Source of the DNA: Embleya scabrispora
GTDB lineage: Bacteria > Actinomycetota > Actinomycetes > Streptomycetales > Streptomycetaceae
Length of the DNA: 64,000 nucleotides
NCBI RefSeq assembly: GCF_002024165.1
Contig: NZ_MWQN01000004.1
Span: forward strand, 496,001 to 560,000
Direction of reading: 5' to 3'
Part shown: in pieces, positions 1 to 8,908 of the stretch
Layout: each line of letters begins with the position of its first letter
Numbering within the stretch: position 1 is the stretch's first letter
Notes under the pieces: model-generated
What the model was told of the DNA's origin: nothing
The model's database searches: none
Seen by the model: only the letters and a program-made list of their open reading frames with translations
Made by a program: the position numbers and the translations under genes

Positions 1-233
1 CTCGTGCCGTTCTTGCCGGAGATGTTGATCGAGCCGCCCGCCGGGACCGTGTAGGTTCCGTCGGCGACGACGATCCGGTCACCGGGCGCGGCGCCGTTGA
101 TCGCGCTTTGGAGCGCGCTGAGCGAGGTGACCGGTATATCGGCCGCCGACGCGCTGCCCGACAGCGAGGTGGTCAGGGGTACCGCGGCGAGTGCGGCCAC
201 GGCGGAGCCTTTGAGGAACGTGCGTCGTTGCAT
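1..233 (-). CDS. PL6-type polysaccharide lyase paralogue, N-terminal part (cut by window edge)
   Basis: Only the first 77 or so codons are visible; the gene runs off the left end of the window. It starts MQRRTFLKGSA, a twin-arginine-like signal (RRTFL) followed by a hydrophobic stretch and an ASA cleavage region, so the product is exported. The mature start carries SLSALQSAINGAAPGDRIVV and then ADGTYTVP, which match almost word for word the N-terminus of the complete gene just upstream (start 1702). The two are tandem duplicates 35 bp apart in one operon. By relation to that gene it should be a beta-helical PL6 (chondroitinase B/alginate lyase) enzyme. Its catalytic region is outside the window, so the specificity cannot be judged. 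Confidence 0.8.
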   Translation of the reverse strand, partial: MQRRTFLKGSAVAALAAVPLTTSLSGSASAADIPVTSLSALQSAINGAAPGDRIVVADGTYTVPAGGSINISGKNGT

Positions 234-268
234 GGTGCCTCCTGGATCGAAGTGGGGCGGATGCGCGC

Positions 269-1702
269 TCAGTCGGCCCGGGGACCGACGTCGGCCGGGG
301 TCAGCGGTCCGCACCTCGGTGCCCGGCGGAAGTATTCGTGCGCGCCCACGTCGGGCGTCCTGGTGCGGGGCTGACCGTCGATGTCGTGCGTGATGCGCGG
401 CCGGCGCGGCGTGCCGGCGTCGATCGCGGGGCTGCCGGCGGCCGGGCGGGCGATGCCGTACGCGTCCTTCACCAGCTTCGGGTCGACCCGGGTACCGCCG
501 CCCGCGGGGATGTTGCCGTCCGCGGCGGCGCCCCACAGGAGGTTGCCCGTCCAGGTGAAGCGCACGGTGTTGGCCATCGCGACCAGTTGGCCCGTGTCCG
601 CGACGAGCAGGTTGTCGGCGACGGTGACATCGCGCGGCTCGTGCGGGCGCTGGCTCTCGCCGGAGATCGTGCCGCCGTTGTTCACCAGGGTGTTGTGGGC
701 GATCAGGATGCGGTCGGGGGCGTCGTTGCCGCGGCGCGCCTCGGGCGTCTCGCCGGGCAGGTGGTCGCGCTCCGATCCGCTGCCGATCACCAGGGCGCGC
801 CCGGCCAGGCCGGACAGGTGGTTGTTGACGATCACATGGTCGTTGCCGTAGATCCGCACGCCTTCGGTGCCGTCGATGAAGTGGTTGGCCTCCACCCGGT
901 TGCGGTTGCCGTGCCGCAGTACGATCCCGCCGAAACTGTTGCGGATGGTGTTGTGCCGGATGGTGTTGTCCGAGCTCTTCACCGAGATCGCCTCGGGGTC
1001 CCCGTTGGCCCGCTCGAACAGGTTGTACTCCACGATCGCGTGGGCACTGGACAGGGCCCGGGGGCTGACGCCGAGCCGGATCGGTTCGCCGCCGTTGGAG
1101 CCGGTGAAGGTGTGGTCGGAGAAGTGGTTGCGGTACACGTGGACGCGCTGGGCCATCTCCTCGGTGTTCGCGCCCTCGATGCCGAGGTAGATGCCGAGGG
1201 TGCTCTTGCCGTGGAAGTGGTTGTGGTCGACGGTGCTGTCGTCCGCGCGCACCATCACCCAGTGCACGCCCTCGATGTCGGCCAGGTGGATGTCGTTGCG
1301 GGTGAGCCTGATGTGCGCGCAGTCCGGGGGTATGTCCAGCGTGTTCCGCTGCCTGAAGGAGAAGCCGCCGAGGGTGATGTGCTTCGACGCTTCGAAGACG
1401 AAGCTGTGCTCGCCTTCCAGGATGACGCCGCCCTGCGTCCGAGCCGCGATGGTGATCGGCGCGCGCTCGGTGCCCTGCTTGTTCCGAATGGTGAGCGGGC
1501 GGTCCGAGGGGACGGTGTAGGTCCCGTCGGCCACCACGATCCGGTCGCCGGGTCGGGCCCGGTCGATCGCGGCCTGAAGCTCGTCCAGGGTGCGGACGGC
1601 CCTGGGGGCCGCGCTCGCGCTCGCGGTCAGCGCTCCGCCGACGGGGGCGGCGGTCAGCGCCACCCCTGCCGCGGTACCCATCAGGAACGTGCGGCGTTGC
1701 AT
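269..1702 (-). CDS. Secreted PL6-family polysaccharide lyase (chondroitinase B/alginate lyase type)
   Basis: The 477-residue protein begins MQRRTFLMGTAAG, a Tat-like signal ending near ASA. The rest is a right-handed beta-helix: repeated short strands with N-x-F or N-x-I turns, such as NHFHGKS, RNHFSDH, EANHFIDG and NNHLSGL. HGK near residue 165 and GGEPIRLG near residue 205 fit the conserved Lys and Arg regions of PL6 lyases, which cleave uronic-acid polymers by beta-elimination. The C-terminus ends AIDAGTPRRPRI then DIDGQPR and DVGAHEY, the usual closing motif of secreted beta-helix proteins. It lies 51 bp downstream of the fucosidase gene, in the same operon as the importer. Substrate (chondroitin, alginate or another uronan) is not decided by the sequence. 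Confidence 0.8.
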   Translation of the reverse strand: MQRRTFLMGTAAGVALTAAPVGGALTASASAAPRAVRTLDELQAAIDRARPGDRIVVADGTYTVPSDRPLTIRNKQGTERAPITIAARTQGGVILEGEHSFVFEASKHITLGGFSFRQRNTLDIPPDCAHIRLTRNDIHLADIEGVHWVMVRADDSTVDHNHFHGKSTLGIYLGIEGANTEEMAQRVHVYRNHFSDHTFTGSNGGEPIRLGVSPRALSSAHAIVEYNLFERANGDPEAISVKSSDNTIRHNTIRNSFGGIVLRHGNRNRVEANHFIDGTEGVRIYGNDHVIVNNHLSGLAGRALVIGSGSERDHLPGETPEARRGNDAPDRILIAHNTLVNNGGTISGESQRPHEPRDVTVADNLLVADTGQLVAMANTVRFTWTGNLLWGAAADGNIPAGGGTRVDPKLVKDAYGIARPAAGSPAIDAGTPRRPRITHDIDGQPRTRTPDVGAHEYFRRAPRCGPLTPADVGPRAD

Positions 1703-1753
1703 GGTGCCTCCGTGAGGATGTGGTGGAGGTACGGACGGTGTTCCGGCCGGCGA

Positions 1754-3130
1754 TCAGCCGGCGGTCGGGGCGTCCCGGGTGGTGTCCTCGGCGTCCTGGC
1801 TCGCCTGGGCGTCCAGGAACAGTTCGATGACGGGTACGGGGGTGTCGGGGCGGCCGACCGGGATCTGAAGCGTCAGCGTTCCGGCGGGCTGGCCGCCCAT
1901 CTCGGTGTTGACCGCGGGCCGGTCCGGGTCGATGTGGACCGGGACGATCTCGGACGCGTCGCCCAGCAGTTGGGCGTAGCGTACCCGGCCGGCCAGGCCC
2001 GGCAGGTGCAGGTGCCGCGGCGGCCAGGCGAACAGGTGCACGTAGAGCCGGTCGCCGCGCTGGGTGTACCGGCATTCGGCGGGGGCGGTGTACGAGGACG
2101 GGCCGCAGCCGCGGATCGACCGCTCGTGCAGCCGCGTCCACCGGCCGATCTCGTCGAGGATGGCGGTGTCGCGCGGGTCGAGCGCGCCGCGGCCGTCGGG
2201 CCCCACGTTGAGCAGCAGGTTGCCGCCCTTGGACACTCCGTCGACGAGCATTCGGATCAGCAGGTCGGGGCTCTTGTGGTCCCGGTTGTCCCGGTCGTAG
2301 CCCCAACTGCCGTTGAGCGTCTGGCAGGCCTCCCACACCACGGGTCGCCCGTTCTCCGTCATGGGACCGGAGGGCTGGTACTGCTCGGGGGTGACGAAGT
2401 CGCCGGGAAGGCCGGTCCGGTCGTTGACGAGGACGTGCGGCTGCAGTTCGCGAATCGTCTTCAGGAGCTGCGGAGAGTCCCAGTCGTCGGGCCCCTTGCC
2501 GCCCCACCAGCTGCGTCCGACGTACGAGAAGTCGAAGAACAGGTAGTCGATCCGTCCGAACGAGGTCAGCAGTTCGCGGACCTGGCCGTGCAGATAGCGC
2601 TGGTACTCGCGGATGTCCCGGTCGGCGTTGGCGGCCTTGAACGCCTCGTCGTCGCGCTGCGGGTGGGTGCCGTCCACGGGGAAGGACGGGTGGTGCCAGT
2701 CGATCAGCGAGTAGTAGAGGCCGACCTTGAGCCCCTCGGCGCGGCACGCCTCGACGAACGGTCCCACCAGGTCGCGGCCGTACGGGGTGTTGGTGACCTT
2801 GTACTCGGTGAGGGCGCTGTCCCACAGGCAGAAGCCGTCGTGGTGCTTGGTGGTGAGCACGACATAGCGCATGCCCGCCGCCTTGGCCGCCCTGGCCCAC
2901 TCGGCGGGGTCGTAGCGGTCGGGGTCGAAGTGGTCGAAGTACACCTGGTACTGCTCGTCGGTCAGTTCCTCGCGGTTCTTCACCCACTCGTGCCGTGCGG
3001 CGAGGGAGTACAGACCCCAGTGCACGAACATGCCGAACCTGGCGGTGGTGAACCAGTTCGTGTCCGGGCCGGCCTCGGGTTCCGGGGTCGCGGACGGACG
3101 CGCCTGCGGGGTGTCAGCGCTCGCGGTCAT
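1754..3130 (-). CDS. GH29 alpha-L-fucosidase
   Basis: The 458-residue protein has the GH29 opening NWFTTARFGMFVHWG, then the TKHHDGFCLWDS block near residue 100 that is diagnostic of the family, and WAYDRDN-like and SKGGNLLLNVGPDG blocks near residues 275-310. The nucleophile Asp should lie in the strand YLFFDF near residue 200. GH29 enzymes remove terminal alpha-L-fucose from glycans by a retaining mechanism. No signal peptide is visible: the N-terminus is a Pro/Ala-rich linker, so the enzyme is probably intracellular and acts on imported oligosaccharides. It is 48 bp downstream of the inner permease gene and 51 bp upstream of the PL6 lyase gene, which places it in the same operon. Confidence 0.9.
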   Translation of the reverse strand: MTASADTPQARPSATPEPEAGPDTNWFTTARFGMFVHWGLYSLAARHEWVKNREELTDEQYQVYFDHFDPDRYDPAEWARAAKAAGMRYVVLTTKHHDGFCLWDSALTEYKVTNTPYGRDLVGPFVEACRAEGLKVGLYYSLIDWHHPSFPVDGTHPQRDDEAFKAANADRDIREYQRYLHGQVRELLTSFGRIDYLFFDFSYVGRSWWGGKGPDDWDSPQLLKTIRELQPHVLVNDRTGLPGDFVTPEQYQPSGPMTENGRPVVWEACQTLNGSWGYDRDNRDHKSPDLLIRMLVDGVSKGGNLLLNVGPDGRGALDPRDTAILDEIGRWTRLHERSIRGCGPSSYTAPAECRYTQRGDRLYVHLFAWPPRHLHLPGLAGRVRYAQLLGDASEIVPVHIDPDRPAVNTEMGGQPAGTLTLQIPVGRPDTPVPVIELFLDAQASQDAEDTTRDAPTAG

Positions 3131-3178
3131 GGGGTATCGCTCTTTCTCGTCTGGAGGTGGGGCCGACAGGTGTGCGGG

Positions 3179-4045
3179 TCAGCCCTTGAGTGCCCCGGAG
3201 GACAGGCCGCTGACGAAGGACCGCTGGAAGAACAGGAAGACGATCACCGAGGGCAGCAGCGCCAGCAGCGAGGCCGCCATCACCACGCCGGGGGTCACGG
3301 CCGGGTCGATCCGCAGGGTCCGCAGCGCCAGCGGCAGCGTGTACGAGGACGAGTCGGTGGCCACGAGCAGGGGCAGCAGGTACTGGTCCCAGATCATGGT
3401 GAAGCCGAAGACCCCGATCACGCCGAGCGCGGGTTTGCACATGGGCAGGATGATCTGGGCGAAGATCCGGAAGTCCCCGGCGCCGTCGATGCGCGCCGCC
3501 TCCTCCAGTTCGCGCGGCACGTCCTTCATGAACTCGGTCATCACGAGGATGGAGAACCCCCAGGCGCCCAGCGGAACGATCATTCCGGCGAGGGTGCCGA
3601 TGAGGTTGAAGTGCACGACCGGCAGGTCGGCGAGCACGACGGACAGCGGGATGGCCAGGATCTCCTCGGGCAGCATCAGCGTCGCCAGGATGGCGACGAA
3701 CGCCAGCGTCATTCCGGGGAAGACCTTCCTGGCCAGCGCGTATCCGGCCAGGACGGAGACGGACACCTGGAGCAGCAGCCCGAAGCCGACGACGAAGAAG
3801 GAGTTCAGCAGATACTTCAGCACCCCTTGGTCGAAGGCGATGTCGAAGTTCTCCAGGGTGAAGCCGGAGGGCACGATGCTCAGTTGCGTCGGGTCCTTGA
3901 TGTCGCCGAAGGCACCGACGAGCAGGGCCAGCAGCGGGCCCGCGAACATGGTCAGGACCAGGAGGTAGACGACGGCCTTGAGGATCCGTCCGCCGATGCT
4001 GCGGCTCTCGGTCAGGCCCAGCGCGGTTTCGGTCGACTCGCTCAC
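3179..4045 (-). CDS. Carbohydrate ABC transporter permease (MalG type)
   Basis: This is a 288-residue inner-membrane permease with about six membrane segments and the EAA loop near the C-terminal third (ELEEAARIDGAGDFRIFAQI), where the ATPase docks. I start it at the GTG at 4045, because a GGAGGGAGA ribosome site lies just upstream and the GTG overlaps the TGA of the preceding permease by 4 bp (GTGA). A longer open frame upstream lies in the other permease and is not used. It ends RSFVSGLSSGALKG, typical of the MalG/LacG group. No ATPase gene is present in this operon; CUT1 importers of streptomycetes commonly share one MsiK-type ATPase encoded elsewhere. Confidence 0.9.
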   Translation of the reverse strand: MSESTETALGLTESRSIGGRILKAVVYLLVLTMFAGPLLALLVGAFGDIKDPTQLSIVPSGFTLENFDIAFDQGVLKYLLNSFFVVGFGLLLQVSVSVLAGYALARKVFPGMTLAFVAILATLMLPEEILAIPLSVVLADLPVVHFNLIGTLAGMIVPLGAWGFSILVMTEFMKDVPRELEEAARIDGAGDFRIFAQIILPMCKPALGVIGVFGFTMIWDQYLLPLLVATDSSSYTLPLALRTLRIDPAVTPGVVMAASLLALLPSVIVFLFFQRSFVSGLSSGALKG

Positions 4046-5013
4046 TTGCTCTCCCTCCGCCGCAGCAGTTGGACGATGATGGTCAGGATCAGCGTCGCGG
4101 CGAACAGCAGGACCGCTCCCGCCGCACCGACACCGAGCCGGTTCTGCTCGAGTCCGAGCTTGTAGATGAGGGTCATGACGACCTCGGTGGAGCCGTTGGG
4201 CCCCCCGTTGGTCAGCAGGAACACCTCGGTGAACACCCGCAGTCCGCGGATCGCGGCGAGGATGAACAGGATCGAGAACACCGAACGCAGCCCGGGCACC
4301 GTCACGTGCCGCACCCGCTGCCACCGGGAGGCGCCGTCGACCCTGGCCGCCTCGTACAGACCGCGGTCCACACTCGTCAGACCGGCGAGGAAGATCATCA
4401 TGTCGTACGGAGCGCCGCGCCAGATGCCGGTGACCATGATGGACGCCATCGAGGTGTCGGGGTCGTTGATGAACCCCGAGGGGCCCATTCCCGCCAGGGC
4501 GAGAATGGAGTTGAGCATGCCGTCGCCGGTCGGGTGGTACATGATCCGCCACAGTTCGGCGACGACCGCCATCGGCACCACCACGGGAAGGAACGCGGCG
4601 GAGCGCACGAATCCCAGTCGACGGCTCTGCCCCTCCATCAGCAGCGCCAGTGCGAAGCCGAGCGCCATCGCGCCGAAGGTCTGGCCGACGGCGAGCACGA
4701 TCGTGTGCCACACGGCCTCGCGGAACCCGTGGGACTGCAACACCGTGCTGTAGTTGTCGGTGCCGACCCAGCGGTTTCCCAGGTAGGGCTGAACCTCCTG
4801 GAAGGACATGGTCACCGCGTTGACCATGGGGATGAACTTGAAGTAGAGCGAGAGGATCAGCGCCGGGGCGAGGAACAGCCACGGCGTCCACCACCGGCCT
4901 CCTCTGCGGCCGCGCACCCGGCGGTCGGCGGCCCCGCCACCCCGGCGGCCCACTTTTCGCGGGGCGGGGCCGGTCGCCGGCAGGGCGGCCGGATCCGCCT
5001 GGTCGAGGCTCAT
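4042..5013 (-). CDS. Carbohydrate ABC transporter permease (MalF/UgpA type)
   Basis: The 323-residue permease has a basic cytoplasmic N-terminus (RKVGRRGGG, RGRRGGRWW), a first helix WLFLAPALILSLYF, five further membrane segments, and the EAA-type loop LYEAARVDGASRWQRVRHVTV near residue 235. It forms the heterodimeric channel with the adjacent permease. The start at 5013 overlaps the stop of the binding-protein gene as ATGA, so translation is probably coupled. Together with the lipoprotein upstream it makes a CUT1-type oligosaccharide importer feeding the fucosidase and lyase products into the cell. Confidence 0.9.
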   Translation of the reverse strand: MSLDQADPAALPATGPAPRKVGRRGGGAADRRVRGRRGGRWWTPWLFLAPALILSLYFKFIPMVNAVTMSFQEVQPYLGNRWVGTDNYSTVLQSHGFREAVWHTIVLAVGQTFGAMALGFALALLMEGQSRRLGFVRSAAFLPVVVPMAVVAELWRIMYHPTGDGMLNSILALAGMGPSGFINDPDTSMASIMVTGIWRGAPYDMMIFLAGLTSVDRGLYEAARVDGASRWQRVRHVTVPGLRSVFSILFILAAIRGLRVFTEVFLLTNGGPNGSTEVVMTLIYKLGLEQNRLGVGAAGAVLLFAATLILTIIVQLLRRRESK

Positions 5014-6338
5014 GACGCGGCGATCCCCTGTTCCTTGAGGATGTCGGCGAGCTGCTTGTCGAGCTCGCGCAACTTGGCGTTGATGTCGAGACCGCAGTCC
5101 GCCATCAGCGCGTTCACCGCGTCCGCCGTCACCTGTCGCACCGGCGTCCAGTTCGGGATGGAGGGCGCGTAGCGCCCGGAGTCCTGGTACACCTGGGCGT
5201 AGGTCTTCCAGCGCGGGTCGGTGCGGATCTGGGCGATGTCCACGTTGGTGTTGACGGGGATCTGCACGGTGTAGCCGGTGGTGCCCTCCATGCCCTTCTT
5301 CTGGCCCTCGACGGAGACCGCGAAGCTCGCGAAGGCGTCCTGGCCGGCGCGGTTGTCGGAGCCGGCCATCAGGTAGACGGAGCTGCCCTCGGCGAGGACG
5401 GTGGCGTCCTTCGGGCCCTTGGGCATCGGCACGACCTCGTACTTGTCCGCGCCGAGCGACTTGTCGAAGCGCGGCAGCAGGTACGGGCCGACGACGTACA
5501 TCCCGGCCTTGCCCGCCTCGAACGTCTCGTTCGTCGGCGGGGTGTCCATGGTCACGGCGCCGGGCTGGATCGCCTTGGTCTTGCACCCGAGGTCGCGGAA
5601 CCACTGCATGGCCTGCACCGATGCAGGGGTGGTCATCGCCGGCTTGTACTTGCCCTTGCCGGTCTCGGTGATGAAGTCGCCGCCCGCGGCCCAGAGGAAG
5701 TTGGAGAAGTACCAGGAGGCGTAGCCGCGCTTGGTGGACAGCGGCGCGGCGAGCCCGGCGGTGTTGTTCTTGCCGTCGCCGTCGGGGTCCTGGGTGGTGA
5801 AGGCCGCGGCCATCGCGGCGAACTCGTCCCAGGTCCGCGGGGGCTCGAGCTTGAGCTTCTCGCGCCAGTCCTTGCGGATGAGCAGCGCGGACGCCTGCGC
5901 GGAGATGGGGAGGCCGTACTGCTTGCCGTCCAGGCTCTTCCCGGACTGGAGCCCCTGACCGATGATCTGGGCGCTGTCCTTGATCTTGCCCATGTCGATC
6001 TCGCGGAGCAGACCCTGGCTGTGCATGGTCCCGATCTGCGTCGCGTCGTTCATGACGATGTCGGGAAGCTTCTTCTGGGCGGCGCGCTGCTGCAGTTTGG
6101 TCTCGAAGTCGTCGAAGATGGCCGTGACCTCGACCTTGAAGCCGGTGGCCTTCTCGAAGGCGGCGGCCAGTTCCTGCGCGCCCTTCTCGCCCGGTCCGCC
6201 CGGCGTCGTCCGGGTCCAAAGTTCGAGAGGCGCCTTGGAGTTCTGCTTGGCATCCACTCCCGCAGGCCCGGATGTACAGCTGGTGAGGATCAGGGCGGAG
6301 GCGAGGGCCCCGGCACCGATCCATCGCGACCTTTGCAT
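5010..6338 (-). CDS. Extracellular sugar-binding lipoprotein of the ABC importer
   Basis: The 442-residue product starts MQRSRWIGAGALASALILTS followed by the lipobox Cys (LTSC), so it is a lipid-anchored solute-binding protein. The start at 6338 has a GGAG ribosome site seven bases upstream. The mature part has the SBP_bac_1 layout: an LELWTRT strand, an AAAFEKATGFKV helix, LPDIVMNDA, and later WDEFAAMAAAF and AGKAGMYVVGPY. It is the first gene of a six-gene operon (binding protein, two permeases, GH29, two PL6-type genes). A LacI-type palindrome lies about 36 bp upstream of its start. The ligand is most likely an oligosaccharide released by the lyases. Confidence 0.9.
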   Translation of the reverse strand: MQRSRWIGAGALASALILTSCTSGPAGVDAKQNSKAPLELWTRTTPGGPGEKGAQELAAAFEKATGFKVEVTAIFDDFETKLQQRAAQKKLPDIVMNDATQIGTMHSQGLLREIDMGKIKDSAQIIGQGLQSGKSLDGKQYGLPISAQASALLIRKDWREKLKLEPPRTWDEFAAMAAAFTTQDPDGDGKNNTAGLAAPLSTKRGYASWYFSNFLWAAGGDFITETGKGKYKPAMTTPASVQAMQWFRDLGCKTKAIQPGAVTMDTPPTNETFEAGKAGMYVVGPYLLPRFDKSLGADKYEVVPMPKGPKDATVLAEGSSVYLMAGSDNRAGQDAFASFAVSVEGQKKGMEGTTGYTVQIPVNTNVDIAQIRTDPRWKTYAQVYQDSGRYAPSIPNWTPVRQVTADAVNALMADCGLDINAKLRELDKQLADILKEQGIAAS

Positions 6339-6814
6339 GACTACTCCTGTTTTCGCCGGATCACCGTGGCCTGGAAAGCGCTTGCTGGGACGGTAACGGG
6401 GTCCGATTCGCCGGTCAATAGTCCGATGAATACGAGAGGTTTCAACAGCCGATGAGAAGACTCGTCCGGCACGCTCCCGCACCGCCCCCACGTGATCCGA
6501 CGGGCGGGAAAGACGGCCCGGCACCTGTGGATGGGCTCTTACGCGCGCATTTTGGGCCCCGACGGGAACGGCGAGTAGTCGTCCGAGTCGAGAAGATCGA
6601 GCAGTCAAGGTCACAGCGATGACATTTCAATGATCCGATGTATGGTTTCCGTGAGCTTCGGGCCGGACAACACACAGGCCGGGCCGCGCCGAACCCGGAC
6701 CAGGCCGTACCAATCGCGACATTCCGTCAGACGTTTGCCACCGCATCCGAGCAGGGACCGCCGATCGTCCGGCTGTCGGTCCACGATCGGACAGGCCGAG
6801 GAGACCGACCCGCC
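6339..6814. other. Divergent intergenic region between importer operon and dehydrogenase
   Basis: This 476-bp gap separates two divergent genes and should hold both promoters. It contains the LacI-like palindrome near its left end. A comparatively AT-rich patch around 6605-6655 is a reasonable place for the plus-strand promoter. I see no convincing small gene: the short open frames in both directions have no ribosome site and no family features. Confidence 0.5.
6374..6385. promoter_or_regulatory. LacI-family-like operator upstream of the importer operon
   Basis: The 12-bp near-palindrome GAAAGCGCTTGC has a perfect central AAGCGCTT (6376-6383) and five of six matching arm positions. It lies 36 bp upstream of the start of the binding-protein gene, where a repressor would block transcription. 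This form is known for LacI-family regulators of sugar operons in actinomycetes. No LacI-family gene is visible in the window; the only nearby regulator is of the FCD/GntR type, so the cognate regulator is probably elsewhere. Confidence 0.5.
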
Positions 6815-7825
6815 ATGAACGAACCGGCCACCGTACCGACCGCGCTGTTGGTCATGGAGGAAGCACGCCGGGCCGACGTCTACCCGCCCGAAGTGCTGGC
6901 CGGGCTCGGCCGGCTCGTGCACTGGCAGGGTCCGCCCCTCACCCGGCAGGAGCTCGACGCGGACCCGGATGTGCTGCGGGACGTCGACCTTTTGCTCACG
7001 GGCTGGGGCGCACCCGTCCTGGACGACGCCCTCCTGTCACATGCCCCTCGGCTGCGGGCGGTTCTCGTCGCGGCGGGATCCGTCCGGCATCTGACGACTC
7101 CCGCCTTCTGGGAACGCGACATCCCGATCGTCTCGGCCGCCGCGGCCAACGCCGTTCCGGTGGCGGAGTTCACCCTCGCCCATGTCCTGCTCGGACTGAA
7201 GCAGGCCCACCACATCGCGCGGGAGGTGGCACACCACCGCCGCTTCCCCACCAATCCCGACGTCCCGGGCGCCTACCGGTCACGGGTGGGCCTGTTGGGG
7301 CTCGGGCACATAGGCCGGCTCGTCGCCGCCCACCTGGCCCGCTTCGACGTCGAGGTCCTCGCCACGGATCCCGTCGCCTCCTCGGACACCGCCGAGCGCG
7401 CGGGGGTCCGGCTGGTCTCCATCGACGAACTCTTCGCCGGCTGCCACGTCGTCAGCCTCCACGCGCCGCTGCTGCCCGAGACCCGCGGCTCGATCGGGGC
7501 GCGACTGCTGGGCTCCATGCGGCCGGGCGCGACGCTGATCAACACCGCGCGGGGCGCGCTGATCGACGAGAGCGCCGCCACGGAGGTCCTGCGGGCCAGG
7601 CCCGACCTCACCGCCGTACTCGACGTAACGCACCCCGAGCCCCCGGCCGCCGACTCGCCACTGTTCACCCTTCCCAACGTCGTCCTGACACCGCACCTGG
7701 CCGGCGCCATGGGCGCCGAACGCCACCGCCTCGGTCGGCTCGTGCTCGACGAGGTCCGCCGCCTCACCGAGGGCCGGCCGCTTCGACACGCCATCGACCC
7801 CGCCCACGCCGCGTCATTGGCTTGA
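6815..7825 (+). CDS. D-isomer-specific 2-hydroxyacid dehydrogenase
   Basis: The 336-residue NAD(P)-dependent oxidoreductase has a Rossmann glycine motif (GLLGLGHIGR, near residue 160) and the catalytic triad regions of the family: Arg in NTARGALID, Glu in DVTHPEPP and His in LTPHLAGA. It interconverts a 2-hydroxy acid and a 2-keto acid, as glyoxylate/hydroxypyruvate reductases do. I use the ATG at 6815 because GAGGAGA lies 12-17 bases upstream and the N-terminal domain begins normally there; upstream in-frame sequence is low complexity. It diverges from the polysaccharide operon and is followed by an FCD regulator, so it may handle a keto acid arising from uronate breakdown (inference). Confidence 0.85.
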   Translation: MNEPATVPTALLVMEEARRADVYPPEVLAGLGRLVHWQGPPLTRQELDADPDVLRDVDLLLTGWGAPVLDDALLSHAPRLRAVLVAAGSVRHLTTPAFWERDIPIVSAAAANAVPVAEFTLAHVLLGLKQAHHIAREVAHHRRFPTNPDVPGAYRSRVGLLGLGHIGRLVAAHLARFDVEVLATDPVASSDTAERAGVRLVSIDELFAGCHVVSLHAPLLPETRGSIGARLLGSMRPGATLINTARGALIDESAATEVLRARPDLTAVLDVTHPEPPAADSPLFTLPNVVLTPHLAGAMGAERHRLGRLVLDEVRRLTEGRPLRHAIDPAHAASLA

Positions 7826-7921
7826 CGCCCGCGGGCACCGCCGGCCGGGGCCGAGCAGTGGGATCGGCGACATCGCGCGAGGTCATGCTCCACCGCGTGC
7901 CGGGGTCCGGGCAAGCGGAAT

Positions 7922-7950
7922 CGGCACCGACGCGGTCCGCGTCGGTGCCG
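7922..7950. terminator. Bidirectional hairpin terminator
   Basis: A perfect 12-bp inverted repeat (7922-7933 with 7939-7950, five-base loop) lies between two converging genes, the dehydrogenase and the FCD regulator. No T-run follows, which is usual for actinomycete terminators. Confidence 0.8.
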
Positions 7951-7975
7951 GGTGGGCCGGCCGGGCCCGACCGCG

Positions 7976-8647
7976 TCAGGCCACCTTGCGCAGCCACTGC
8001 TCGACGCCCGCGATGTGCGCCGTCGACCACGCTCGCGCGGCCTCGGCGTCGGCGCTCTCCAGCGCGTCCACGATCGCCTGGTGCTCGCGCACCGTACGCT
8101 CCCACGAACCGCTCTGGGTCAGGCCGCGCCAGTGCCGGGCGCGCATCGTGGGACTGGACAGCGAGTCCAGCAGCGAGCACAGCACGGGATTGCCGCTGAA
8201 GCCCGCGATCGCCCGATGGAACCGCAAATCCTGCTCGATCAGTTGCTCGGTGGTGGGCCGCGGCTCGTCGACCTGCGCGAGGCGGCGCAGCTCGGCGACC
8301 CCCGCGACGTCGATCCGGGTCGCGGCGAGCGCGGTCGCGGCGGGTTCCAGGATCCGTCTGACCTGGAGGAAGTCGAGCACGCTCTTGTCGTGGTGGAAGT
8401 CCACGACGAACCCGATCGCGCCCATCAACAGACCGGGTTCCAGACTGGTCACATAGGTGCCGTCGCCCTGCCGTACGTCCAGGATCTGGATCAGCGACAA
8501 CGCCTTGACCGCCTCGCGCAGCGAGTTGCGCGACAACCCCAGCGTGGTGGCCAGGTCCGCCTCTTTCGGAAGCTTGTCGCCGGGCCGAAGCTCCCCGGAG
8601 ACGATCATCTCCTTGATCCTGTCGATGGCCTCGTCCGTCACAGCCAT
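7976..8647 (-). CDS. FadR/GntR-family transcriptional regulator (FCD domain)
   Basis: The 223-residue protein has an N-terminal winged helix (IKEMIVSGELRPGDKLP, then LGLSRNSLREAVKAL, the GntR recognition helix) and a C-terminal all-helical FCD ligand domain with the expected metal/ligand residues: the Asp and His of DLRFHRAI, and a later His in REHQAIV. I start at 8647 because GGAGGG lies upstream of that ATG; an upstream extension lacks any conserved sequence. FCD regulators sense small organic acids, often uronate-pathway intermediates. Its position beside the dehydrogenase and the lyase operon suggests it controls them, but no shared operator could be shown. Confidence 0.85.
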   Translation of the reverse strand: MAVTDEAIDRIKEMIVSGELRPGDKLPKEADLATTLGLSRNSLREAVKALSLIQILDVRQGDGTYVTSLEPGLLMGAIGFVVDFHHDKSVLDFLQVRRILEPAATALAATRIDVAGVAELRRLAQVDEPRPTTEQLIEQDLRFHRAIAGFSGNPVLCSLLDSLSSPTMRARHWRGLTQSGSWERTVREHQAIVDALESADAEAARAWSTAHIAGVEQWLRKVA

Positions 8648-8838
8648 GCCGATGATCCCTCCAGAGGTCCGATGACTTCCAGTATGACGGCCGGGCGAAC
8701 GAGAAGACAGGCTGGTCGGAGCAGCACTCATCGGCCGCTCGTAGGTCGTCCCGCACCTGCGGGGCCCTCAGCCATCCGATCTCCGGGGCGTTCCGGGAAC
8801 GACCCCTGTCGACGACGCCCGGCCCCCGACACGGCGAA

Positions 8839-8866
8839 CGAGGCCGCGGCGGGAGCCGCGGCCTCG
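8839..8866. terminator. Hairpin terminator after the M4 protease gene
   Basis: A perfect 12-bp stem (8839-8850 with 8855-8866, loop GGGA) lies 43 bp past the stop of the minus-strand protease gene and upstream of the FCD regulator, which reads in the same direction. Confidence 0.75.
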
Positions 8867-8908
8867 TCTCGGGACGGGTGCCGGATGCCTATCGGGGTGC
8901 GTTCGGCA

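Noticed and set aside
338-4165. A 1275-codon plus-strand open frame over the lyase, fucosidase and permease genes
   Set aside because: It is antisense to three clear gene families and has a Val/Arg/Gly-rich composition typical of a GC-driven shadow frame.
6420-8675. The word TCCGATG near 6423, 6637 and 8669 as an FCD-regulator site
   Set aside because: The word is only seven bases, is not palindromic and has no consistent flanks or position.
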